Of a stretch of DNA of 64,000 bases, positions 13,067-24,990 are shown in pieces (the first letter of the stretch is position 1; every line of letters starts with the position of its first letter). Origin of the DNA: Polydactylus sextarius (lineage: Eukaryota > Chordata > Actinopteri > Polynemidae). The stretch spans positions 17,683,272 through 17,747,271 of the forward strand of contig CM028914.1 in NCBI GenBank assembly GCA_016801845.1. Reading direction: 5' to 3'. The notes beneath the pieces are model-generated. The model saw nothing but the letters and a program-made list of their open reading frames with translations. It was not told the origin of the DNA and searched no databases. Made by a program: the position numbers and the translations under genes.

Positions 13067-13143
<77 letters not shown>
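13067..13143. repeat. (ATCT)n microsatellite
   Basis: About 19 near-perfect ATCT tetranucleotides (77 bases) directly after the SINE remnant. Expected to vary in length between individuals. Confidence 0.95.
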
Positions 13144-16100
13144 ATATTTTTCTGTAGATCTGGGGGCTGTTCTATAGTCCTAAGACCACATTTGTAAGAT
13201 CACCAAGTATGCTGGTTGGGGTTAACGTTGCACATATTTAGAACATGTTGGGTTTCAAGTTTAATTGCAGTGTCATGAAAGGCTGCAGTCCTAAAACTTC
13301 TGGACCTGAAAAGTTCTGGGAGTTTTGTCTTACACTCTCTTTGTACTACTTTAGATGAAGAAGAAGAGGAATTCGTTCTCAAATCATGTTCTAAAATCTC
13401 AGAAAAGCAAGACATCATAGATCCTATCTGGCATTTAATTGAAGCTGTTCAGACTGGAGGCACTTAGAAGTCTGTGTGTTTCTCTTTGGATATTGTTGGA
13501 TTAAAAAAACATCTATTTTGATTCAGTAGGATAAAAAAGGTTGAATCTTGACATAGAAAACTACAGGCTGTAGGAATATAATGCTACCCTGTCCTCCTTT
13601 ATTTTCTCCTACTCTTTTAAACCATATGTCTGTCAAGGTTTACTGTGACCTTTAAGGTGACAGGTTAGTTAGACGAGATCTCTCAAGTGTCAGAGTCTCA
13701 GGAGCTTAAAGCTTCATATCAGCACCGGCCAGAGGTAGAAAGTACTAAACTGTCTGAGCTTGTCTTCCACTTAAGATGATGTTGACAAAAGCTAAATGTG
13801 TTTAAAATGATGTTTGTCCAGTGAAAAACTGGTCCAGTCATGCATCAATTTGATCGAGTAGCAATGAGGAGGAATTAAAACATTAAACATTTGTCTTTTG
13901 ATTGAAGATGGCAGAAAACTAAGAGGCGTTTCAAGTCAAAGATAATGAGCGGTCAGATTTTGTTACAGATCCAGATAAGTTGAGAAATGTTGCTGTAAGT
14001 TTATTGGAGAAGAATGTTGGGGCAGTAAAGTGTGCTGTGGTGCACTTCTGGTGTGATAAACCTTTACATGGTTTCATAATATCTTTTATGAGATAACTGT
14101 GTGTTTATGGGTGTAGATATGGTGAGGGGATTATTGGGAACTGTCTGCACTGAATGGTTTCTGTTATGTTAAGAGAGGAGAGAAACTTTAATGGTTCCAT
14201 GTTTTTTAGTAATCATTCTGAGTAAATTGCATGTGTCACAACTGTCTCGAGGGTTTCACGATCATCAACACTGATTATTTTTACTGCATCAACTATGAAA
14301 CTGCGGATTGTCAAGATATTACCAACCAGTATTGGGTGCACAAGAGCACTTGTGGTTGTTGTGGTTAATTGTGCGACAGCCTGGTGCTCGCCACACAATA
14401 TTTAATCAAGAGTGTGTGCGTGAGTGTGGGATCCTGCTTTGGCTGTGCGCAATGAATCTTTTCACAAATCAAACTACAGTCTTGACATACTCCCTCTCGA
14501 GTGGGCACCTGCTCCCATCACAGAGCAAAGTCAAAAATACTCAACATGCAAGGGCAAAATGTGACAATGTACCCTCACACAAGAGGCGACCTCAGGGGAC
14601 TGTGTTGTTAACTCATTTGGTTTCATCCACCAAAAACAAAGTTAATGTGCAAATGAGCAAACATTTTATCTGACTGCAGTGGCATTTAAGTAGAGATTTG
14701 TTTTTACCAGAAAAAAAGTCCCAGCTTCTTACTTCTTCTTCCAACTGAAGGCTTCCTGTTCTTGTTTCTCTTATATGATAATAAATCAGATATCTGCGGG
14801 CTAGAGACTGTTAGGCAGACAAAAAACAAACCAATATGATGAGAGATGTCACCTCAGGGTTTAGGAAATGATGACGGACATTTTCAGTAGTTTTTGACAC
14901 TTTATGGACTAAACAATCCATCAAGAAGAGAATAATCGGCAGATAAATGGGTAATAAAGAAAACTGTTTTCTTGTAGCCCCTGTGGACAGTAAAGTAAGT
15001 TTCTGCCAGTAGGAGGTTCATCGTTTCAGCCAAGTCTTCATTACATTATCATACAAGTTCACTAAGTTACACTCTTTAATAGCCTTAATATAATTCAAAG
15101 TACATTTTTCATGGGTAAGCACAGCACTGAGACCACAGTGCCCATGTGTGCAGTGTTTGGCCACGTTCATGCTGTCTCAGCCTTGTCTTTATTGCAGCAG
15201 GTAAAGCATAAAGGCATTTCTTTTACAGAGATTATTTTACATCACAGCCACATTGCCAAGCTTCAACATGGTGTAGGTGTGATGATAGCTGGAATATGTC
15301 TTTGCAATACGCAAGGGGATTTTACAGTTTAAATTATAGCATAAATTGTCCCCGTCAACAACAATGATGATATCAGCTTGCTGTTATTTGCCACAGGAAG
15401 TGTGTTAGTCAAGGTTATAATGACTGACTAACCTAAGTGGTTCAATAAAGCGAGCAAGTCATGGGGATAAGAAATGCAAAATAATAGAGATCAGATTAGG
15501 CAGCAGGGACAATGAAAAAGTAAACATCAGCGATGATAAAAAGGTCTTAATTGCGATGTCACTATCCTGGAGCCTCCCTGACAACAGCATGCTCACCTTT
15601 AGTCTTTAACCTTGCCAATGAAACTGTCAAGAGGCTCCTGTGAGAAGATTTCAGGCTGTTCTGAAGGAATCGTAAGTTTATAGTCGAGTTTGGGCCAGGT
15701 CATCCAAAGACTGGAGACATTAGCAGCACTAAAAAAAATCAATGCTAAAGCAGTGAGAAGTGAGAAGATGCCAAAACAGGGAAGATGTGACCCTCTCTAT
15801 ATGCTTTTAAAGCCTTACTGCAGCATTTTGAACACATTGTAACAGTATGCTGTAGCCATTGTGAGCACTTAATAGATACTATAAAGTAATCATTTAGAGA
15901 TCATTTTTTGATCTCAGCTATTAAATATTCACAACTAGCTGAGAGGCAATTATGGACCTAACATGATTGTATCAAGTGTTGTGACCCTATAGGCACTTTT
16001 GTCAAGAGACTGTACTATTTTACAGCATTTGCAGATGCAATATACCTCAGCAAAATATCATTCATATATCTAAGGTTTTACTTGGTTGGTGCCACCCTGC

Positions 16101-19100
16101 CAGAGGAACTTTTATTGACATTATACTGCATCCATAGCATAGGTACAAGCTGCAGTGTCTTATGGACTAAAACACCTGTACTAGACCTTTACAGGAGCTC
16201 CAGGGGATACCTATGAATACTCTAAGAGTGCGTATTAAAAAAGAGGATGGTCTTTGCAAGATTTACAGCTGATCTTCCTATCAAATGCTATACTTGACTC
16301 AGTAAACCACACGGCAGCCAGAAATACCAGTCAGACAAAAGGAAGAAAGGATGACTTTTTTTTTTTTTTTTTTTGCAATCAGCAGGGGTGCCACACTAAT
16401 GTCACCGAGCTGAACAGTTAGACCTTGGTTCTGTCTTGATGCATATCCATGAACATCACGAACACACAAGGGGACAACTCTGTTGGACTCTGACACTCGC
16501 CTTGAACAAGTTTGACTTCATGCCAAGAATGTGAACACAGTTCTCCGTGAGGACAGGATGACTTGCAGCTGTGACTCTGTCCTCTCTGTTAAAGCCTGTC
16601 ACAGGTTACCTTGGAGAGCTTGTCCTGTTTCAGCTCTCCTGCACAGGGGAGTCCAGCAATATTTCATTAATATGGTACATTTTCCTTTGGTGTAATCATA
16701 CAGAGCAAATCAATCAACAATTATGGAATGCTTTTTCATAATGACACACTTAGGCTGTGACAGGAAGTGATGGTGGCATTACTTGTTGTCTCTTCATTAT
16801 ATCTGGTTGTTTCTGATCTGACCCACAATTAGCTACTAGAGTTGGCCAATTTTTCTGAGTGATTTCTGTATTATTATTGTTATTTTTATCATTTAAATTG
16901 GTTTGCTTTCTTGAGAATTTGTCTTAGTAAATAATTAACCTGAAAAGCAAAATTCAAAGCCTTTGCACGTAGGAACTGTCAGTTAGAGTTGGGCCACACA
17001 CGCTGTGATATGAATAGCGATTGTGAGTCTAATGCATCCTTCCCGGACAAGTTGAGGTAACTACCCTAAATATAATGGATAATGGATATTAAGTGTTTCT
17101 TCAGAAAAAACTGCAGATGGGTCATCAGGGGTGACTTGCAGAAAGGACAGAGGCAACCCAGGATATATTTATTCAGGCCTTATTGACACACAGAATAACC
17201 CCACTGAGGCTGGCATTCAGTGCCTCATATCTTCTCAGGCGCGTATCGAGCCATCGCAGGCAGTGGTGCCAATTGATCAAGGTGCCGAGAAGCCCAACAG
17301 AGTAATCCTGAACAACTTCCCTGCATGCCTTTTCTCAGGCAAAAATGTTGTTTGGCAGCTCCTGATATGAAATCACAGACTTGCTAGAGTATTCAATTCA
17401 GGCAGATGCTGAATTTTGCGATACATGCAGGATGTTCTGAGGAGTTTGCTGCAGACACAACCTTCACTGGACCTTTACTGGACTTAGTGACTGAGTAGCT
17501 GTTATTCAATAATAGCTTGCATATGTGATGTTAATGAATCAGAGGTAAGTCACAGTGTGCTGTAGGGTGTAATCATGTCGGGTCAGCTTACATCAAAGCC
17601 TGTCTCCAACAGGTTTGCAATTTTATTCATGTTCTTGTTGCACTGATTTCCGTTTTTCATATAAAACGACAGTGATTTAAATGACAAGTGAACAATCTTA
17701 AGTGGTTGCTGTCTGATCGATTGATTCTGGAAAGCAACGTTAATTTATAAATCCCATTTGAGAACTCGACAAAAAAAACTTGTGCAGTTGTGCTCCCTGA
17801 TCATTTAACAGCATATGTTATCCCCACCTGTTTGTTCATTTGGAAGCTGTGCATGGAGGCGTCCTTCATCTAACACCAACGGACTGTTTTCCAAATAGTC
17901 TCAAACAGCTGTTCAGTATGTCTTTACAGCTTACTGCTTATCATAGATCACGCAAATATATCATCAATTGTCAGGTGTTGGACTAACAATGGCTGGTTGT
18001 TAAATTATAACATATCATCCGGTCTTACTGGCTTCTTCTAGTCAATCTCTCACCAGACACATTTTAAATAATAGCCATATTTTTACAGACTGTTTCCAAC
18101 CACCTAGTAAATCACTAATGTCTCTACAATCAACATCTGGCTTTTTCTTGTAGTTCGCCTTAAAACGTCAGGCATTTCCATTACCGGTGGTTGATTAAAT
18201 ACAGATGTTTACAATCATATAAAATTTTAAAGTGTAAAAAGTATTTGGATGACACATATTTTTTGTTTAATGAAACAAGTTTTTCATATTTCCCATAACC
18301 ATGTCATGGTCTCATAAAAATTCAGGACCAGGTGGAATATGAAGCTTAATTATCACATAAAAGCGAATTCAAATGTGCAGCTATTTTCTGTCTTAATGTT
18401 ATCTCTTCCTGTTTTAATGTGCCTTCTCCTATTTTCAGTGTTAGAGACTTAAATTTCACCAATAAGGCACATAAACACACATACACACAGAAGTGAAGCA
18501 ACCCACCGTTCTGTGCTTAGTGTTGTGTGTCAAGCAACGGTCAGGGTTTCTGAGAAGTTAGCTCATCAGTTTTCAATTATGGATGAGGAAAGAAACAAAG
18601 CAAAACAAACTCCTTTAAAGCTACCGGTGGAGTTTTAGTGTCCTTGAAGACTTATCAGAGAAAGGGCAATAAAATAATTTGCTGCTACCCAAGCAACACA
18701 TCAAATCAAATTTAGTATCCATGGAGATACAGGTCAATAATTAACTGTTAATCACTAAAGGCGCCATTGACTGCTGCTTACTCCGCTGTTCCTGTCTCAT
18801 CAGTTTTCTATTGACTGGTGCGACTACATTGTGTGTGGCTGATGGAAGAAGTATATGTTCATTATGTAATTACTTGGTATTTGGAATCTTTTTTTTTTGT
18901 CCTGACATTAACAGTACACTCTGCATTAAGTTGTACTTGCCATATTATAGAGACTGAAGGAAAACAATAAACTTAATAATAAGCTGCAAAACCTCCTGGA
19001 ATAGAACGAATGGATCAAGACACTCTGTCCTAATAATAGATGTATTGATCCTGTGTGGTTCTAGTGGTAAGTGCCATTTAAAAATGAAATACTCTAGTGC

Positions 19101-19563
19101 ATGCTGTCCACATGTTTTCATCTACTCAGGGAAAGATAGGGATTGTTGTTTGAGAGGTTTGTGACTTTCTATTGGAGGGTTTATCATGTGTGTCTCTGCA
19201 GCACTCAACAGAGTTCTCCTCTCCTGAAACACACAACTCTGAAATATTCCCATCTTTGAACTGATAGAAGACAATGATAAGAGCATTATATTCACAGTGA
19301 GCAGTGTCTGGAGAATTAAAAGCACTCACCACTTTGCTGGCAGCTTTTGTGGGCCGCCGTTTATTTTTTGAGACCAGGCGGCAGAATAAAGTCACAAAGC
19401 TGCATTGAGTTTCGAGGACTGAGGGGTATTGCACAAAACCAAGATAAGGGATTAAGCCGGGATATGTTGGTTATTCTGGCTGAACTTAGCCTCAAGTCAG
19501 TTGCCTGAAAGCAGGTCAAACTTAACCTGGTCAAGTTACAATGGTGATTTATTCTCTGCAGCT

Positions 19564-19583
19564 AGCCTGGTCCAGACCAGGCT
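19564..19583. repeat. Palindrome with 9-bp arms
   Basis: agcctggtc, a 2-base spacer (ca), then gaccaggct: a perfect inverted repeat in the left subterminal region of the Harbinger-like element. A second related phrase (agccaggcta) follows. Possibly a transposase-binding or fold-back feature. Confidence 0.8.
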
Positions 19584-20654
19584 AACAGCCAGGCTAAGAT
19601 TGATCCTAGTGATTCACCTGTATTTCTACCGTCAATCCTGTGAGGAATTAATGTGTTTTACAGCATGTCCATGGTCTTTCTACATATGTTACATCATTTT
19701 AATCATCCTGCATTAAAATATTTCATATACGTTGTCTTTTGTCATTTCATTTATGTCTGTTGACTGTTTGTAATTGCAACAATCTTTTTATATTGATTCA
19801 AGTATTATTATGACTCACTTGTGTTACATTGCTGTGCTAATGAAGACTGATTGTCAAATTGCCGTCAGAGGTTTCATGAATATGTGTTTTATTGCAGTAG
19901 ACAAAACATGGCTGATGAAGTTGCAAAGGTGGTTTGAGACATATTTAATTTGATTATGTTTCATGTGCAGTAGCACTGCAGTATCTTCCTTGTATGAAGC
20001 AGACAGTTTCTGTGGCAGGGACAGAGTCTGTGACTGTCCCTCCCTGGACCCCCTCCATCACTGGCTTCCCTTTATTCAAATGGACAGGCTGCTTCTCTGC
20101 TGGGGTCAAATCCTGGCTTGGTGGGCAGGAGGTGAGCTAGAGGGGAGGCCGGTATCACTGGACCCCCTGAAATTTGATGGGACACCCCAGGTGCCACCCG
20201 AGATGATTAACATGTCATGGCAACACTCGTCTTGTTCTAATGTCTTGTGTCAATTATACACACAAATCTTATCTCCTGCATTTCAGATGAACTTTATGCA
20301 AATATTTCAATATTAAAGACTCTGATTGCAGTTGATTGTTTGAGAAACACATTGATTTTCATCATCTGTGGACCCCCTTAAATAACCACCCCAAGCATAA
20401 GAGGGCTTTTTTTAACTGCTACAATAATACAGACATTCAATACGTCAGCAGACGCCTAATCTATTCACCTCATTTGTTCATTGTCATCTACACTTACCAG
20501 CCTGCAAAATGTTCTTACATTTCATTTTAACTTGTTGCCAGGTCTTTTTCTGGCCAGACAAGTGTGTTCTTTGTGAAGGACAGATAGATAAAATAGACAA
20601 AAAATACATAACATGAGAAAAATAGATTAATGATTTTATTTTTATAATAATATC

Positions 20655-20735
20655 TTGTGTTTTGTGTAAGCTACTGGATGGCTTAACTTTCCTTTGTGAT
20701 TAATAAAGTATTCATCTATCATCTATCAATCTACT
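20655..20735 (+). mobile_element. Retroposon 3' tail fragment nested in the Harbinger-like element
   Basis: The sequence ggcttaactttcctttgtg-attaataaagtattcatctatc resembles the 3' end of common fish retroposons, which close with 'attaataaagta' followed by ATCT-type repeats. Only the tail is recognisable. Confidence 0.4.
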
Positions 20736-20905
20736 TAATTATACTCTACATTTCCTGAGTAACATGCACATCTACTAAGCAAAGTGTACAACTGTTGATT
20801 AGTGAATTTTAAAAGTAACTCCTTTAGTCCTTTGATTGTAGCCTAATTATGACGGTTCCAGTTGAGAGCTGTTTATTAATTGTACATTTTTGGACTTCTT
20901 ACGCA

Positions 20906-21041
20906 GTGACGGACTGGGACACTGGGCTGGCCGCTGATCTACAGGTTTTTTGGGCCGGTCAGACCAATATATGAATAAAAGTGTCGGGACCGTCGGGATT
21001 CTGGACTTTTCCAGAACACACAGATTGCCGGTCTGCCCCTG
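20906..21041. mobile_element. hAT-like miniature element nested in the Harbinger-like element
   Basis: A 136-bp segment is bracketed by the exact 8-bp direct repeat CTTACGCA (20898-20905 and 21042-21049), the duplication length typical of hAT elements. Its left end (gtgacggactgggac, with CA just before it) resembles short non-autonomous fish repeats with CAGTGACGG-type ends. The right end, read on the minus strand, starts caggggcagac. There is no coding capacity. Confidence 0.6.
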
Positions 21042-22278
21042 CTTACGCATTAAGCCAGTCTGCTATTGTCTATCAGGCTTTCTCTCTTTCCTTAATTATT
21101 GCACCAGTATTGTCTTTTTTTTGTTATGATGTGTTCAACCTCTTCATACAACTCCATCAGCAGCTGTTGTTCAGCGCCTGTTAAGTAAGAAGTGTGACTG
21201 TTATGTATGTCCCATCAGTTATTCTGTGATCGATCCTGAGGTCTGTTTCAGAATGCTGTGAACACGCACTTATCCCAACTATCTACACCTGCCTTGACTT
21301 TGCTGCGCCTTTTCATCCTGGCTTGGCAATGGTGCAACCAATTAAGCCAAGATACGCCGATCGGACTAGGTCAAGCTGCGCTTGCTCACTTATCCTGGAT
21401 TTCATTATTCTACTTTTGTGCAATACCCCTCTGGTGAGGAGAAAAATAAAACTGCTAAAATGATCAGTACAAAGAAGGATATCACCATGAGACATATTTT
21501 AAACATAAGTGGGACCAATTAGACCCTTTACAGTGGTCTAATTGGCTTCATTTAATTAACACTCAGATTGTGGACAAGTAAAGCATCTATACTGCCTGAA
21601 AAACTTTAATTTTACAGTCTCTCTAAAGCATTTGACCTAGCACTTCCCGATTACTGATTACTATTCATTTTGTGTAGCTCATTGTCCCAAGTGAAGCAGG
21701 AGTACCACTATGCTTCTTTCCATTATATGAAAAACATGTAATAGTTATGGGACAGGCGCTGTGCACCTTGTTTAAAATAACCGATAAATTCTAATAGGAT
21801 TTTGTATTTATCAAGGTCCACACAGGTCACAGAACGCATGCTTAGTTTTTTAAATAAGCTCCAATTTATAAGTCACATATATACACATACTGTATGTCAC
21901 TTTGTATTATCCTGGCTCTACACACTTTTTCAAGCCAGCAGCATCTGTGGTTCTGAGTCAATAAGCGGTTACAAAAATAGATTCACAAATTATCGAGCTC
22001 TTGTTGAACTCTTTTGTAACTTGTTCTACAAATCTATTATGATGACTGAAGTCGAGGTTGAATGACGTTAAGATGCAGTGCCAGTAGTGTGATAATGAGT
22101 GGGTTGGGGGGACGGTCTAATCAGTTGAACTTGCTTTAGTGTAATAATGAGCTGATTTCATAATCATAGGGTGAATTGCTCATATTTCTTATGTACTGTA
22201 GGCCCCTTCTATAGTTCAGTAACATGATAGATGTTTCAGAGGATCATATCAAAATCAAATACTGCTATTGTCTAGTCA

Positions 22279-22900
22279 GCCATAGTCTCATTTATCTCTG
22301 ATTGCATGACTAGCACATTAAAGTCTTTGTGTGTGTGCAGATTGTAGCAGTAGTGGAGCTTATCTGCCCCATACTCCATTCGTGGTTGAAACAGAGTAAC
22401 ATGAACAATCCTTAAATAAGCCTTTCTCAGCCCAGCTGCAGTCAGTCACACTTGTTGTAGTTGTGTTCATCACAGCCTCTGTCCAACCTGCAAACTCCAC
22501 CAGACTGATAACTTGCTGCACTAGCAGTCAAAGCTGCTTTGATCACCAGAATCACTCTCACCACAGTCTGTCAAGCTTGTGCAGCAGCAGCCCACACAGA
22601 GCATACCGAATCATGCCCGTCACAGATACTCGGTCACACTCGCCACAGTCGGGCTGATGCAGCCACAGTCTGAGCGTCCAGATGTAACGGGCTGCTCCTT
22701 TGCCGATCTGCCATAGTTGTAGCCAGAGTTGCACTCACGCTTGCTGTGTTCAGCAGCAACTCTCGCCAGAAACGTGCTTACCTCAGCCACAATCAGTCAT
22801 GCTCACTGGAGTGCTACACAGCCTGAGCAGCTGGCGTGGTACGCTTCGTGAGACCAAGCAGCCATAGTTGGAGTCACACTTGCCAGAGGCACCCTCACAG
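22279..22900. repeat. Decayed tandem (minisatellite-like) repeat
   Basis: The core gccayagt(c/t) recurs at 22279, 22560, 22642, 22662, 22710 and 22861. It is often followed or preceded by gtcacact(c/t)gcc-like phrases (around 22634, 22730, 22872). Units are roughly 25-60 bases and strongly diverged. GC content and CAG/CTG density are higher than in the surrounding intron. Probably an old tandem array that has drifted; no protein repeat is supported because frames are broken. Confidence 0.45.
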
Positions 22901-24609
22901 CTGCCATCATTCACACTAAGTGGGATCTTACTGGCCACACAAAAAGCCCCAGTAAACATGTCATCCACAAAGTCTCACAGCAGGATCCAAAGCTGATCAC
23001 AGCCTTGTTCAAAGTCACGCTGCTCTCATTCCCACTGGAGGAAAAGGTGATTATTATCCAGACACAGGGCAGGTAATTGAGAATGGTGAAGACTACTGGA
23101 AATTCTATGAATTTATTTATGTACACGCATCCAATCCACTAATATTCATGAATCAAATAGGAAGATGTCTTCTATCCATCTGTGTGGTGTAATAAGATGG
23201 CAATGATACTTGATGTGTGTTGCCGGATTTGTGCAATTCACATTTGCAGTGTAAGGTCTTTTTTTGATGCGCCATATCTGCTCTTGAGATAAGATTAAAT
23301 ATTTCTTGCAAGCCTAATGTATTTCAGGCGAGAACACCATCAGTAATATCCTTCTGTGGCGTACAGGAGAATGGGTGGCCGACTCTTGCCTATGGCACGA
23401 GTTAAAATATGAATTGCTTATTTCAAATTCAGTTAAATGACAGTATTTATTTGATACATCGACATCTATAATAACATCTGTGACACAGAATCACCTATTA
23501 AAAATATCAGCCTCTCCATAATTTAATGCAAATCTATGGATTTCATTCCAAGTTTAAAATAGATTATGTATTTCTGCTACATATGAAATATCAAAGGGTA
23601 ACTTGAAGTGAAGTTGTGCCGCCCACTAACGCATCTGTCGCACATTCAAGAGGGCAGATTTTTCATAAAGCCGCTGAAATAAAGTGCTGAAAAATCCTAT
23701 ATAATATTGTCATTTTTTCTATAATGTCAGAAATGCCAGTTTCATGGAACACCAGAACTGAACTTTTACTATTGCAACACATCAAATTCAGTTTATTTCC
23801 AGAAACAAAGAAATGGCTGTTGTTCCCGAAACCAACCTCATTCATCAAAAAGATGTACCTTAGATCCGTGTGGTTATATTACACATCCTTGAATCCTACA
23901 CTGCTGGATTGGAAGAGAAAACAAGAAAACACATTTAACACAATTTCTGGCTAAGTGGCAAAGACAAGCCTATGGAGTTTCAAGGTGAACCACAGCATGG
24001 ATGTTTGATTTATGGTTTAAATTATTCTGCCGGGCTCGTCTTGTGCGTGTGCTGAACTCTACTGCTCTTTGTATAGCTATTACCAACGTGAAACCTTGCA
24101 TTCCAATTACAGTTAGGCTATATAGCTGTCATTTATGTTAGTAATGACCATAGCTTCTCCTTTCACTGAATTACCTGTGTGCCCATGAATACTTTGCCTG
24201 TTAGTGTGATCGATAGCTACTGATCAAGCCACTTCAGACATACTCTTTAGTTGGATAGATTCAGTGACGTTGTGTAAAGACCCACTTGAGTCTTAGGGAA
24301 AAATACCCAAGATGTAATTGCCCATGTAAACAGATTATACGCATGTTTCAAAATTGATTTTCTAATATGCATAACAGTCTTTGTTTCTATAAGGTATAGT
24401 CCAATGTGTGATTGACCGGTGACTAGAAGCATTAGGATCCATTAAGTGTAGTTTTGATGACTCACAAAAAGAATTCAGGACACGGTCAGCTCCATTGTGC
24501 TGTAGCTTTACTCTAATTTTAGCATTGACAATTTTTTAATATCAATTCACTACTTTGTGCACTGTAGTGGATTGCACTTGTATAACAACAGTCTTCCAGT
24601 CTCCTCTTC

Positions 24610-24990
24610 TAAAGAAAAAGTCAAAGGATGACCAATGTAACGACAATTGATCCTGAGGGGTATGTGAATGTCGGTGCCCAATTTCACGGGAATTCATCCA
24701 ACAGCTGTTGAGAATTTTCAATCCAAACCAGAAATGTCAGCCAAACTGTGGCACTAAAGACAGTGTTAGGGGATCAATGAACTTATTGCAACTTATCATT
24801 TGGGGACAATGAATGTCCATGCAGAATTAGCTGCCAGTGTATCAAATAGATGTTGAGATAGTTCACTGGGTGTGTGAAATGTCATCAGACACTGGAAAAA
24901 AAAACTCAGTCACCAAAGTTGTTGGGTCATTAGGTTTCATCTTTTATAAGCACAAAATTTTAAAGGCAATCCAACAAACTTTTAATAAGA
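24610..24990 (+). repeat. Two diverged monomers of a dispersed fish repeat
   Basis: Two units share ordered anchors: gtcaaaggatgaccaa / cagtcaccaaag; ggggtatgtgaatgtc / ggggacaatgaatgtc; and tccaacagctgttgaga / tcaaatagatgttgaga. The anchors resemble a common teleost interspersed repeat that occurs as multiple head-to-tail units. Both copies are too decayed to date. Confidence 0.5.

Larger units (their letters stand above)
9228..19421 (+). other. Intron 1, first part
   Basis: No coding exon is seen. The stretch contains AAT-type and CT/CA simple repeats (10170-10209, 10588-10633), a poly(T) tract (11083-11106), a SINE remnant with a long ATCT tract (12955-13143), and otherwise unrecognised AT-rich sequence. 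Confidence 0.5.
19422..21430. mobile_element. Harbinger-like non-autonomous DNA transposon, 2.0 kb
   Basis: The left end (aggggtattgcacaaaa, from 19422) and the right end (read on the minus strand from 21430) are inverted copies of the same 17 or so bases. The element is flanked on both sides by CTG (19419-19421 and 21431-21433), a 3-bp target duplication. Animal Harbinger families are known to use CWG targets, so PIF/Harbinger is the best guess. Subterminal regions at both ends carry related phrases (ccaagataaggg; ccaggataagtg on the minus strand). No transposase frame is recognised. Smaller insertions lie inside (20655-20735, 20906-21041). Confidence 0.65.
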
